Shown here in pieces: positions 27,530 to 35,862 of a DNA stretch of 64,000 nucleotides. The notes beneath the pieces were generated by a model. It was not told the DNA's origin, searched no databases, and saw nothing but the letters and a program-made list of their open reading frames with translations. The stretch lies in the NCBI GenBank assembly GCA_945878115.1, contig CAMDVD010000012.1, positions 1 through 64,000 on the forward strand, read 5' to 3'. Position 1 is the stretch's first letter. The number at the start of each line of letters is the position of its first letter. Made by a program: the position numbers and the translations under genes. The stretch is from Chitinophaga pinensis (GTDB taxonomy: Bacteria > Bacteroidota > Bacteroidia > Chitinophagales > Chitinophagaceae).

Positions 27530-28066
27530 TTATAGCGGTTTGAATGTAGTAAGTATAGAATCAAAAACAGCTTGATGTGCAGACATTTGTTGTTGGTCGC
27601 TGGTACAAATAAAATTATATCCGTTTAACCCTTTCAAGAAAGTATAACCTTGCACAGTGTAATGGCTGCTGTCAGGTCTGACAAAATTAAATTGAAAAAC
27701 ATGAAAATTATTCTCGCCAATCTTCTTCTTCAAAATACTTGAAATGTCAATGCTTGGATTTGTAATTTTCAATTGCGTAACTGCTGCTTTTGCATAGGTA
27801 GAATCAGCGATAGCTAATGGCAAACTTTCGTACCAAATGGAAATATTTTCTTCAAATTTATCCGTTCCATTTTCTAAATTCTCAAAGAATGTAACCGCAT
27901 TCGGTTTATTTTTATTTTGACTAGCTTTCCATGACATTGGGGCTTCAATTTGAAAATGCAGAGAATCCAATGTGTAAATTTTCATTGTTTTTTTTCTAGC
28001 ATTTTCGGCATCGTTACAAGCATACAACATGCTAACACTAGCAAGGGCTAAACAGATTTTCTTCAT
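27530..28066 (-). CDS. PsbP/DcrB-like lipoprotein
   Basis: A 178-residue lipoprotein. The signal peptide MKKICLALASVSMLYAC ends in a lipobox cysteine (C17). The body, FQIEAPMSWKASQ ... ISIWYESLPLAIADSTYAKAAVTQL ... QGYTFLKGLNGYNFICTSDQQ, resembles the PsbP/DUF1795 fold. No function is assigned. The GDSL hydrolase gene follows at once. A TATTTTTA box (28071-28078) lies 4 bases upstream. Confidence 0.65.
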   Translation of the reverse strand: MKKICLALASVSMLYACNDAENARKKTMKIYTLDSLHFQIEAPMSWKASQNKNKPNAVTFFENLENGTDKFEENISIWYESLPLAIADSTYAKAAVTQLKITNPSIDISSILKKKIGENNFHVFQFNFVRPDSSHYTVQGYTFLKGLNGYNFICTSDQQQMSAHQAVFDSILTTFKPL

Positions 28067-28136
28067 CGGGTAAAAATAGTATTTCTATTCTTATTCCACC
28101 TCGAAAAACTTAACATTAAAAAAATAATCTGTGTTT

Positions 28137-28144
28137 TATCTTCG
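28137..28144 (+). promoter_or_regulatory. Putative -7 box before ppk1
   Basis: TATCTTCG, one mismatch to TAnnTTTG, 10 nt before the ATG at 28155. It overlaps the in-frame GTG region (28131) and disfavours that start. Confidence 0.45.
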
Positions 28145-28154
28145 TACGATAATT

Positions 28155-30221
28155 ATGAATTCCAAAAAGCATTCACCTAAAATTGTTCGTGATATAAGTT
28201 GGCTCGCCTTTAATGCTCGTGTATTGCAAGAGGCAAATGATCCAACAGTTCCCCTTTCAGAAAGATTACGATTTTTAGGTATTTTTTCCAACAATTTAGA
28301 TGAATTCTTTCGAGTACGAGTTGGCGCCCTTAATCGTATGTTGCAATTCGGCAATAAAGCGAAAATGTATTTGGAATCTAAACCTTCTAATATTCTGAAA
28401 GAAATCCAATTTAATTTATTAGCACAACAAAAGGAGTTTGATCGGATTTATGCAACTATTTTAGTTGAGCTCAAAAAAAAGAAGATTACCATCGTAACAG
28501 AAAAACAAATTACGAAACTTCAGAAAGAATTTGTACAGCAATATTTCAATGAAAAGGTAAGGACGAATTTACATCCCTTAATGATTGAAAGTATTCCAGA
28601 ACTACCACTGTTACAAGATAAGTCCATTTATCTTGCTTGTACCTTATCGCATAGTCAAAATTCTTTCATGAATAGTTATTCATTAATTGAGGTGCCTACA
28701 CAAACGTTACCAAGATTTTTAATATTACCAAGTGCCAAAAATGAAAGGTGTATTATCCTATTAGAGGATGTCATTCGCTTTTGCTTGCCTAGTTTGTTTA
28801 CACAATTTGGGTTCGATTTATTTGAAGGGTATATTATTAAAGTGACTAGAGATGCAGAATTGGACATGGATAATGATATTCAATCTGATTTAATTTCCAG
28901 CATAGAAAAAGGTTTAAAAAATAGAAAAAAAGGAAAAGCAGTTCGCTTGGTGTATGATAAGGCTATCCAAAAAAACTTATTAGATTATTTAATTAAATTA
29001 CTCAACCTCACCAAAAAAGACCATTTAATTTCTGGCAATCGCATCCATAATTTTAAAGACTTCATGGATTTTCCGATGGAGGTTTTCGATAAAAGAATTA
29101 CCAGAAAAAAGCCATTTGTACATCCATTATTCACGCAACCTGTTCGTATTTTAGATGTGTTGAATCAACGAGATGTGATGTTACATTTTCCGTATCATAG
29201 TTTCGATTCTATTATTGATTTATTACGAGAAGCAGCGATAGACCCTTTTGTAGAGAGTATTAAAATTACTTGTTACCGCTTAGCCAAAGATTCCAAAATT
29301 GTAAATGCATTGATTAATGCCGTAAGAAATGGGAAAAAAGTGACGGTGGTAATGGAATTAAGGGCTCGTTTTGATGAAGAAGCAAACATGAAATGGAAAC
29401 GTCTTTTAGAAGAAGAAGGGGTTCAAGTTTTAGTAGGATTGCCCCATCAAAAAGTTCACGCTAAATTGTGTTTGATTGCGAAACGTATAGCCAAGACATT
29501 GCGTTATTATGGTTTTGTAAGTACTGGAAATTTAAATGAAACCACAGCCAAATTTTATAGCGATCATTGTTTATTGACTGCAGATAAGCGAATAGTTTCG
29601 GATATCAATCGAATGTTCAAATATTTGGAAAACCCACAGATGCTTCATTTTTTACAGCAATGTAAAACCTTGATAGTTTCTCCAACAAATACAAGGAAAT
29701 TTTTCATTTCTAAAATTGCGAATGAAATACAACATAGTAAAAACGAGGCTTCTGTCATTATTAAATTGAATAGCCTTTCAGATGATATCCTTATTCATGA
29801 ATTGTATCAAGCTGCCAATCATAAAGTCAATATTCAATTAATTATTCGAGGTATTTGTTGTGTATTGACCGAAAATGCAAAGTGGAAAACGCCAATGAAA
29901 GCCATTAGTATTGTGGATGAATATTTAGAGCATGCGCGACTTTTTTATTTTTACAACAAAGGCCAAGAAGATGTTTATTTATCGAGTGCCGATTGGATGA
30001 TTCGAAATTTAGATTATCGAATAGAGGCCACCACACCGATTTTTGACAAGACTTGCAAGGAAGAACTCATCCAAATTTTAAACATTCAATTATCGGAAAA
30101 TGTCAAAGCACGTCAATTAGACAACGAACAAAAGAATGAATATGTCATTAAAAAACCAGGAGAAAATTCTATTCGTTCTCAGGTTGAAATATATAATTTT
30201 TTGAAGGCTAAAAACTACTGA
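28155..30221 (+). CDS. ppk1: Polyphosphate kinase 1
   Basis: Makes polyphosphate from ATP. At 688 residues it is normal length. The four-domain layout is visible: N-terminal RDISWLAFNARVLQEA (about 13-28), head domain, and two PLD-like catalytic domains. The phosphorylated histidine is H435 in KVHAKLCLI, matching E. coli numbering exactly. The second histidine is H593 in EHARLFYFYNK. GFVSTGNLNE and SSADWMIRNLDYRIE are also typical. The start is set at ATG 28155. The ppx gene follows after 25 bases, so synthesis and breakdown of polyphosphate are encoded together. Confidence 0.97.
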   Translation: MNSKKHSPKIVRDISWLAFNARVLQEANDPTVPLSERLRFLGIFSNNLDEFFRVRVGALNRMLQFGNKAKMYLESKPSNILKEIQFNLLAQQKEFDRIYATILVELKKKKITIVTEKQITKLQKEFVQQYFNEKVRTNLHPLMIESIPELPLLQDKSIYLACTLSHSQNSFMNSYSLIEVPTQTLPRFLILPSAKNERCIILLEDVIRFCLPSLFTQFGFDLFEGYIIKVTRDAELDMDNDIQSDLISSIEKGLKNRKKGKAVRLVYDKAIQKNLLDYLIKLLNLTKKDHLISGNRIHNFKDFMDFPMEVFDKRITRKKPFVHPLFTQPVRILDVLNQRDVMLHFPYHSFDSIIDLLREAAIDPFVESIKITCYRLAKDSKIVNALINAVRNGKKVTVVMELRARFDEEANMKWKRLLEEEGVQVLVGLPHQKVHAKLCLIAKRIAKTLRYYGFVSTGNLNETTAKFYSDHCLLTADKRIVSDINRMFKYLENPQMLHFLQQCKTLIVSPTNTRKFFISKIANEIQHSKNEASVIIKLNSLSDDILIHELYQAANHKVNIQLIIRGICCVLTENAKWKTPMKAISIVDEYLEHARLFYFYNKGQEDVYLSSADWMIRNLDYRIEATTPIFDKTCKEELIQILNIQLSENVKARQLDNEQKNEYVIKKPGENSIRSQVEIYNFLKAKNY

Positions 30222-30246
30222 TTATCTTGCATCATATTTTTTTACC

Positions 30247-31155
30247 ATGCGATTAGCTGCCATTGATATTGGATCCAATGCCGTACGATTATTAATTAAT
30301 GATATTACTACCTATACAGATGGTAGTTTGGACTTTACAAAAGTAAATCTCGTTCGAGTCCCAATACGTTTAGGATTTGATGTTTTTGAAACTGGCATTA
30401 TTTCAGCTAAAAAGGAAGCGCAACTAATTGAGACAATGAAGGCTTTTAAACATTTGTTGAATGTGTACGGTGTACATCGTTTAAAGGTTTGCGCGACTTC
30501 CGCTATGCGTGACGCAAGGAATTCGACCAATATAGTGGAAGCCGTATTTAGTCAAACAGGTATCAACATAGAAGTCATATCTGGTAGTACAGAAGCGGAA
30601 ATACTATACGATACCCACCAAGCTGAAACGATGGATACAAAAAATGCTTATTTATATATTGATGTTGGTGGTGGTAGTACGGAACTTACTTTCTATAGTA
30701 AAAAAAGCAATATTGTCAAACGATCATTCAATATAGGCACCATACGGCTTTTAAAAGAACAAATTGACGAGGAAGTTTGGGATGAAATCAAGTACTTTTT
30801 AAAATCAAACATCAAACAATTTTCTCCTCTTGTGGCTATTGGAACAGGTGGTAATATCAATAAAATATTTTCTATTTCTAAAAAGAAAGCGGGTAAGCCA
30901 TTATTGTTAGAAGCATTACGTGAATACTATAAAGAAATGAGCCCCTTAAGTGTTGTCGAACGAATTCATAAATATGGTTTTCGCGAAGATAGAGCGGATG
31001 TAATAGTGCCTGCCTTATTGATTTATACCAATATCATGCGTTGGGGAAATATGGAGGAAATTATGGTTCCGCAAATTGGTTTAGCTGATGGATTGATCAA
31101 ACAATTACATAAGGAGTTAAGCTTTACCAGTATGATGGGGATTAAACATTATTGA
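30247..31155 (+). CDS. ppx: Exopolyphosphatase / Ppx-GppA phosphatase
   Basis: A 302-residue member of the Ppx/GppA sugar-kinase-like fold. AAIDIGSNAVRLLI (about 4-17) is the phosphate-1 loop, CATSAMRDARNS and DVGGGSTELTFY (about 139-150) the phosphate-2 region, and AIGTGGNINKIF the adenosine motif. It is the short form without the C-terminal HD extension, as usual in Bacteroidota. It may act on polyphosphate or (p)ppGpp. It is cotranscribed with ppk1. Confidence 0.93.
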   Translation: MRLAAIDIGSNAVRLLINDITTYTDGSLDFTKVNLVRVPIRLGFDVFETGIISAKKEAQLIETMKAFKHLLNVYGVHRLKVCATSAMRDARNSTNIVEAVFSQTGINIEVISGSTEAEILYDTHQAETMDTKNAYLYIDVGGGSTELTFYSKKSNIVKRSFNIGTIRLLKEQIDEEVWDEIKYFLKSNIKQFSPLVAIGTGGNINKIFSISKKKAGKPLLLEALREYYKEMSPLSVVERIHKYGFREDRADVIVPALLIYTNIMRWGNMEEIMVPQIGLADGLIKQLHKELSFTSMMGIKHY

Positions 31156-31320
31156 TTTAAATTCCAAAATTGCAAATTCCAAACGCAAGGGCCAAATTCC
31201 AAAATTTAAAATGCCAAAGGGGGAATCCAAAGAGAAAATTCCAAAATTTAAAATTCCAAATTCCAATGGGAGAATTCTAAAAATCAATTGCAAATTCCAA
31301 ATTTTAAATAAAAAATTCAT
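31156..31320 (+). repeat. AT-rich ATTCCAAA repeat array after ppx
   Basis: The first part of a 650-base gene-free gap. It contains the 49-bp unit of 19381-19676 in the opposite orientation, for example GGAATCCAAAGAGAAAATTC followed by CAAAATTTAAAATTCC. Words vary by one or two bases between copies, suggesting old tandem duplication. Confidence 0.75.
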
Positions 31321-31331
31321 CAGCATATAGT

Positions 31332-31370
31332 TAATAATTGGAGGGCGCAATTTGCGACCTCCAATTATTA
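31332..31370 (+). terminator. 13-bp perfect hairpin after ppx
   Basis: TAATAATTGGAGG (31332-31344) pairs without mismatch with CCTCCAATTATTA (31358-31370), closing a 13-base loop. There is no T-run behind it, so it could be a terminator, an RNA stability element or a REP-like repeat. Confidence 0.5.
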
Positions 31371-31594
31371 TCGCTTTAATATCGTGTAATATTCAATAGA
31401 GTTTCCTGTAATAAGATGTGCATTTATTCCTATGTCTGTTATTAATCATGTCAATATTTCCTGGTTCTAAAATCGAAAAGGGAAGTTGCTTTTATCTATG
31501 ATCATTTCAGCCTTTCATGGTTTTGAAATCCAAAATGGATGGCATGATTATAGTGTATTAAAATCCAGTAGGGATGAAATGATTATTGAAAATC

Positions 31595-31718
31595 GAAATG
31601 ATAAAATGTTTGGTAACCCTGAAAGGGTTAAATATGAATAGAAAATTGAAATGATAAATTGTTTGGTAACCCTGAAAGGGTTAAATGTCAATAGCAAATG
31701 CAAATGATAAAATCTTTT
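31595..31718 (+). repeat. Tandem 53-bp repeat with TAACCCT...AGGGTTA hairpin
   Basis: Two full units and a partial third start at 31595, 31648 and 31700. Each full unit carries GTTTGGTAACCCTGAAAGGG, in which TAACCCT and AGGGTTA form a perfect 7-bp stem with loop GAA, followed by TTAAAT. A diverged relative (CCAGTAGGGATGAAATG) lies just upstream at 31566-31582. It looks like a REP-type dispersed element. Confidence 0.75.
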
Positions 31719-31756
31719 CTACAATGATTCCAATATTTTACATGAAACAATACCAT

Positions 31757-31790
31757 AAAAAAAGGTTGCCATTTCTGACAACCTTTTTAA
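31757..31790 (-). terminator. Rho-independent terminator of the exb-tonB operon
   Basis: AAAAAGGTTG (31759-31768) and CAACCTTTTT (31779-31788) form a perfect 10-bp stem with a 10-base loop. On the minus strand the stem is followed by a run of seven T. It lies 16 bases past the tonB stop. Confidence 0.85.
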
Positions 31791-31805
31791 ATTCTATAAA
31801 AATAT

Positions 31806-32621
31806 TTACTCTTCTAATTCAAATGTAACAGGAAGACTAAATGCTACTTTAACTGCTTTCCCATTTTGTTTACCAGCTTTCCAAGGTGGCATACTTTTTA
31901 TCACTCGCATTGCTTCTTCATCGCAACCATAACCAATTCCTCTTACTCGGACTATATCAGAAATTTCTCCGTTTTCATTTACAACGAAATTTAATACAAC
32001 TCTACCGTGTATTCCTTGCTCGTTGGCTTGTTTAGGGTATTTTATGTTTTTACTTAAATAAGCTTGAAGCGCATCTTCACCACCAGGGAATTCAGGCATT
32101 TGCTCTACGAATTCAAATATTTCTGGTTTAGTTTCTTTAGGTCCTTCAACTACTGCTGGTCCTTTATCCGGAACTACAGGTGCATCTAATTTAGCATCAT
32201 TACTTCCAGCTACTGTAACAGTACTTGCCACCTTATCTTCCAATTCTTTTTTCGGTGGTGGTTTATCTTCTTGTTTTACTTCCTCTGCTTTTTTGATAAC
32301 GGGTGGTGTAAATTTCACTTGTGGTCTAACGGGTGGAGGAGGTGGAGGTGGAGGTGGGGGAGGCGGCTTTTTATTAATTGGTGGAGGTGCTATTAATTTA
32401 GTCGTCACCAATTTTGCTTTTTTAGGTAATGTTCTATGCGATAAAAAAGCGGCTACCATTTGAAAAGACAATAATACTGCCACTAAACTTAAACAAGCAA
32501 TGATAGAATTACGAAGTCTTTTTTGATAATTTTTGCGAAGCTCATAAGCTCCATATTCTTTGTTCCTTCCTTCAAAAAGGATGTCGAGAACATCTGATTT
32601 TAAAATGTCTTTTGTTTCCAT
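31806..32621 (-). CDS. tonB: TonB energy transducer
   Basis: A 271-residue inner membrane protein that passes proton-motive force to outer membrane receptors. A cytoplasmic start (KEYGAYELRKNYQKRLRNS) precedes one membrane span (about 35-62). A proline-rich spacer with a run of twelve P lies at about 83-98, and the TonB C-terminal domain covers about 185-271 (EFPGGEDALQAYLSKNIKYPKQA; GRVVLNFVVNENGEI; PPWKAGKQNGKAVKV). It is the last gene of the exbB-exbD-exbD-tonB operon. Confidence 0.95.
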   Translation of the reverse strand: METKDILKSDVLDILFEGRNKEYGAYELRKNYQKRLRNSIIACLSLVAVLLSFQMVAAFLSHRTLPKKAKLVTTKLIAPPPINKKPPPPPPPPPPPPVRPQVKFTPPVIKKAEEVKQEDKPPPKKELEDKVASTVTVAGSNDAKLDAPVVPDKGPAVVEGPKETKPEIFEFVEQMPEFPGGEDALQAYLSKNIKYPKQANEQGIHGRVVLNFVVNENGEISDIVRVRGIGYGCDEEAMRVIKSMPPWKAGKQNGKAVKVAFSLPVTFELEE

Positions 32622-32677
32622 GATTAATTTTTTGTGGGGGCTTGATGCTTTACCATTTTATTTTCCATACACTGAAA

Positions 32678-33268
32678 TTATCCGCCATTTGCAGTTTCCG
32701 TTGCTTTAATGAAATCTCTATCCACATCGGATATATCCACCATGGCGGATATCTGAATATCATTAATTCGTAACTCATCCCACATATTGACCATATCATC
32801 AAATGTGCAGGTTGTGTCTGGTTTAATAATGACAACAGGTACATCAGATGGATCATGTCCTGCAGCGCCATTATTTCTTTCTTCTAATACTCTAGTATGT
32901 AATGCAATAAGCGCATCCCGTATGCCATTCTTATTTTGAAAGTAAGTTACATTTACTTTAGGTGGGTTCAATGGATCACTACCTATTCCTAAATAATAAT
33001 ACACTCGATGTTCTTTACTCAATAGTACAGTCATAACGGTGTAATCTTTTACCAAAGTAGGTTTTACATTCGGAGGTAATGGTTTATCACTTGGCATCAC
33101 AATATCCATGGTCTTTGGTTTACTCATGGTTGTTGTAAATATGAAAAAGGTAATTAATAAAAAACCTAAATCCACCATCGGTGTCAAGTCAATTCGGGTC
33201 GATAGTTTCTTCCCTTTTTTGACGCCACCTTTCTTGCCTCCGCCTGATTTCTCTTGTATTTCAGCCAT
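32678..33268 (-). CDS. exbD: ExbD-family biopolymer transporter, second copy
   Basis: A 196-residue ExbD/TolR protein. A basic start (KSGGGKKGGVKKGKK) precedes RIDLTPMVDLGFLLITFFIFTT (split at about 25-46). In this span the aspartate of PMVDLGFLL is the proton-path residue. The periplasmic domain follows. It is second of two different ExbD genes in the operon; paired ExbD proteins are normal in Bacteroidota. Confidence 0.93.
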   Translation of the reverse strand: MAEIQEKSGGGKKGGVKKGKKLSTRIDLTPMVDLGFLLITFFIFTTTMSKPKTMDIVMPSDKPLPPNVKPTLVKDYTVMTVLLSKEHRVYYYLGIGSDPLNPPKVNVTYFQNKNGIRDALIALHTRVLEERNNGAAGHDPSDVPVVIIKPDTTCTFDDMVNMWDELRINDIQISAMVDISDVDRDFIKATETANGG

Positions 33269-33296
33269 TGTCTTTTATTTTTTTGATGGGTTTTAA

Positions 33297-33968
33297 TTAA
33301 TGTGTTTTTGCTGCAGCTTGTTGACTATTATACAATTCTGTTCCAAATGGTGCAGCTTCTAAACTGGTCAATAAATTGAAGGAAGTAATATCATTTTTAG
33401 TCAATGTTTTAATCACATCTTTTACTTTAGGATAAGCAGTAGATGCATCACACTTAATACAAATGATAGGAATTTTTAAAGGGTTTTGGTCTTGACCTGC
33501 TCTTCTAGCGCTTTGCACCCAATACGCTAATTCATTGGTTGCTGCGAAGTAAGAAGTATCAATTGGAATACCAGTGAACGCAAAAGATTTTTGTTCCATT
33601 GGTGGAATATCCAAGTATTGTTTCATTTGGCTAAAGGAAGAACCGAAGGAAGCGCCATTGACAAAAGAAACCATTTCTTCTTCATTGAGTTGTAACTTTT
33701 TTTCTTCATTTACTTTCTCAATAAGCATGCGTTTTGCTTTTTTATTGTCATAATCAAAAAACACTTTTCCATCTTTATCTACAGTAAGTAAAATAGAATT
33801 ATCTGGAAGAATTACTTCTGCAGTAGAAGAAGGTGTCTTTACAACAACTGGCTCATCTGGTTTAAACTTTGTAGCCAACATAAAGAAAGTAAGTAGCAAG
33901 AAAGCCACGTCGCACATGGCGGTCATGTCGATATGCGTACTCTTTCTGGGTAGTTTGTGGGTAGACAT
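33297..33968 (-). CDS. exbD: ExbD-family biopolymer transporter, first copy
   Basis: A 223-residue ExbD/TolR protein with HIDMTAMCDVAFLLLTFFML (about 12-31) as the single membrane span; D19 (AMCDVAFLL) is the conserved proton-relay aspartate. The periplasmic part is longer than in the second ExbD, with an inserted MEQKSFAFTGIPID section. It lies between exbB and the second exbD, each 28-74 bases apart. Confidence 0.93.
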   Translation of the reverse strand: MSTHKLPRKSTHIDMTAMCDVAFLLLTFFMLATKFKPDEPVVVKTPSSTAEVILPDNSILLTVDKDGKVFFDYDNKKAKRMLIEKVNEEKKLQLNEEEMVSFVNGASFGSSFSQMKQYLDIPPMEQKSFAFTGIPIDTSYFAATNELAYWVQSARRAGQDQNPLKIPIICIKCDASTAYPKVKDVIKTLTKNDITSFNLLTSLEAAPFGTELYNSQQAAAKTH

Positions 33969-34042
33969 GGATTAAATAGGGTTTTAAAGGTGATACATTT
34001 AAGGGAGTGAAATAAAACTTACAAGGCGTAAGTTCCATTTGC

Positions 34043-34864
34043 TTATTTGTAATTAGCTTTAAAACTTTGTTCTAATGTGAAACCACTTTCGTCAATACCA
34101 TATGTGATATTATCGATAATAGTAGTGAAGAAATTGTAAGCCAACATCGCTAAGAAAGAGGTACCAATACCAAGTGCTGTATTTACAAGAGCCTCAGAAA
34201 TACCTGCTGCTAATGCGTTTGCATCTGGTGAACCTGCTTGAGACATCGCAGAGAAGGCACGTATCATTCCCATTACCGTACCAAACAAACCTAATAAGGT
34301 AGCTGCTGATGTAATCGTAGAAAGGAATACAAGATTTTTTTCCAACATTGGTAATTCCAATGAAGTTGTTTCTTCCACTTCTTTTTTAATAGAAGCAATT
34401 TTTTGTTCTGTATCTAAGGTAGAATTAGAAGTCATTTCTTTGTACTTCACTAATCCTGCTTTCATTACATTACCAACACTACCAGCTTGCTTATCGCACT
34501 CAGCCAATGCAGCGTCAATATTTTTTGTAGATAAATGGTATTGCACTTTTTTAGTGAACTCAGCATTACCCATTTTACCACGAGATTTGAAAATAGTTAA
34601 AAAACGTTCAACAACAAAAGAACACATAATTAAAAATGCCGACATCAAAATAGGAACTACCCATCCGCCTTGATACATGGTACCAAAAATATTCTTCGCC
34701 ACTTTTTGTTCTTTATCCAAAAACATAGTACTGAATACTAAATGAAAAATTGATTCAGCTACTGCAATACACACGACTACAATAATTAAATTCATCATCA
34801 TCGTGTTAGCACTTTTGTTCGATGTACTTGCAGTGTTAGACACCGATGTTTTTACGTCTGCCAT
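34043..34864 (-). CDS. exbB: MotA/TolQ/ExbB proton channel protein
   Basis: A 273-residue inner membrane channel subunit. The first span is at about 24-46, a second at 66-88, and the TolQ-type pair at about 180-255: LVFLSTITSAATLLGLFGTVMGMIRAF and ISEALVNTALGIGTSFLAMLAYNFF carry the conserved G, T and P-like positions that face the ExbD helix. It is the first gene of the operon, with a 5' untranslated stretch of about 45 bases after its promoter box. Confidence 0.94.
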   Translation of the reverse strand: MADVKTSVSNTASTSNKSANTMMMNLIIVVVCIAVAESIFHLVFSTMFLDKEQKVAKNIFGTMYQGGWVVPILMSAFLIMCSFVVERFLTIFKSRGKMGNAEFTKKVQYHLSTKNIDAALAECDKQAGSVGNVMKAGLVKYKEMTSNSTLDTEQKIASIKKEVEETTSLELPMLEKNLVFLSTITSAATLLGLFGTVMGMIRAFSAMSQAGSPDANALAAGISEALVNTALGIGTSFLAMLAYNFFTTIIDNITYGIDESGFTLEQSFKANYK

Positions 34865-34913
34865 AAATTCTGTTTTTTAAGGGTTTAATTTTTAGTTTAA
34901 TTTATTAAGGATA

Positions 34914-34921
34914 CAAAGGTA
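34914..34921 (-). promoter_or_regulatory. -7 box of the exbB-exbD-exbD-tonB operon
   Basis: TACCTTTG on the minus strand, 49 nt before the exbB ATG. The leader is one of the longer ones in the window. Confidence 0.6.
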
Positions 34922-35021
34922 ATTTTCTAGTTGATATAAACAAGTTTTGAAAAAAAAAGTAATTAACAAGTAATATGAACGTAAAATGATTTAAGATTGT
35001 TGTACAAAATGGTATTTATTT

Positions 35022-35396
35022 ATGAGTCTAACTTCTATTCTCGGCATTATGTTAATTGGTGTATTAGCAGGTCTACTTAGTGGACTAGTTGGTGTTGGTG
35101 GCGGTATCATTATCGTTCCAGCCTTAGTGATGTTACTCGGCCTTAGTCAACATACAGCGCAAGGCACAACTTTGGCCATGTTATCTTTTCCAGTCAGTTT
35201 AATTGGCGCATTGAATTATTATAAAAAAGGAATGGTCGATTGGAAGGTTGCATTGATCCTTTGTATTCCATTTATGATAGGTGGTTTTGTGGGCAGCAAG
35301 ATAGCATTGGAAATTTCAACACCAATGATAAAAAAAATATTTGCGATGGTAATGATACTGGTAGCGGTTAAGATATTATTTTTGGATAAAAATTAA
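35022..35396 (+). CDS. Half-length TauE/SafE (TSUP) membrane protein
   Basis: A 124-residue membrane protein with four spans. GVLAGLLSGLVGVGGGIIIVPALVMLLG (about 12-39) and the HTAQGTTLAMLSFPVSLIGALNYYKKG block are the TSUP repeat unit. Classical members are about 250 residues with two such halves; this one has a single half and would need to dimerise. Single-half versions are found in Bacteroidota, so this is probably not a truncation. The transported anion is unknown. Confidence 0.82.
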   Translation: MSLTSILGIMLIGVLAGLLSGLVGVGGGIIIVPALVMLLGLSQHTAQGTTLAMLSFPVSLIGALNYYKKGMVDWKVALILCIPFMIGGFVGSKIALEISTPMIKKIFAMVMILVAVKILFLDKN

Positions 35397-35407
35397 ACCT
35401 AGAGTAG

Positions 35408-35491
35408 TATACTGTAGCGTATTTTTGAAAAAAATTAATGCTACAGTATAATGGTGTAGTGTATTTTTTGAAAAAAAATTAATGCTACACC
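35408..35491 (+). repeat. Two tandem hairpins with compensating stem changes
   Basis: Copy 1: TATACTGTAGC (35408-35418) pairs with GCTACAGTATA (35440-35450). Copy 2: GGTGTAG (35453-35459) pairs with CTACACC (35485-35491). The loops, GTATTTTTGAAAAAAATTAA-like, are nearly the same, while the outer stem bases differ between copies but stay complementary. Confidence 0.75.
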
Positions 35492-35610
35492 AGGGCGGCA
35501 CACGTGTCCTGACGATAAATGTCAGGATTCGTTTCCGGTATAAGCAGGGCGGCACACACGCTTTCCGTTCCAATCTTTTTGCTTGCTCCGCCGCAAAAAG
35601 GATTTCCACT
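35491..35610 (+). repeat. GC-richer spacer element with CAGGGCGGCACAC direct repeats
   Basis: Part of the 466-base gap 35397-35862, which has no credible gene. CAGGGCGGCACAC occurs at 35491-35503 and 35545-35557. CCTGAC/GTCAGG forms a 6-bp hairpin between them (about 35508-35526), and CTTTTTGC (35575-35582) pairs with GCAAAAAG (35593-35600). Composition is clearly different from the surrounding DNA, suggesting an inserted or relic mobile element. Confidence 0.55.
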
Positions 35611-35716
35611 TCAATCGTTGCCGCAATACAGACACCGTAAAAGCCTACTTCTCTTTTATATAATTTGGTTTACAAAAAAAAGAAATCATATAGTAGAATT
35701 AATATGGACTAATTTC

Positions 35717-35783
35717 ATGATCACCTTTTAGAGCAGGAGTTTGTTGCTCCCTTCTCCTACAGGAGAAGGGTTGGGGATGAGGT
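35717..35783 (+). repeat. Dispersed hairpin repeat, copy 2
   Basis: Second copy of the element at 1016-1080. The stem CCCTTCTCCT (35749-35758) / AGGAGAAGGG (35761-35770) is identical and only the two loop bases differ (AC versus AA). The flanks GGAGTTTGT and TTGGGGATGAGGT also match. Confidence 0.75.
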
Positions 35784-35862
35784 CTAACATATGTTTTTCA
35801 TTAAGTAATTAGTAAAACTTTCATAATTTAGTATTTCCAGAATTATTTTTAAACCTAAATCT

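Noticed and set aside
33297-33968. Duplication artefact of exbD
   Set aside because: The two ExbD proteins differ strongly in sequence and length; two distinct ExbD genes are usual in this phylum.
35022-35396. Truncated TauE/SafE gene
   Set aside because: It has a clean start and stop with one complete four-span unit; half-length versions exist, so it is kept as a normal gene.
35519-35731. A 70-codon frame in the GC-richer spacer
   Set aside because: It is made of repeat and hairpin sequence; the product resembles no domain.
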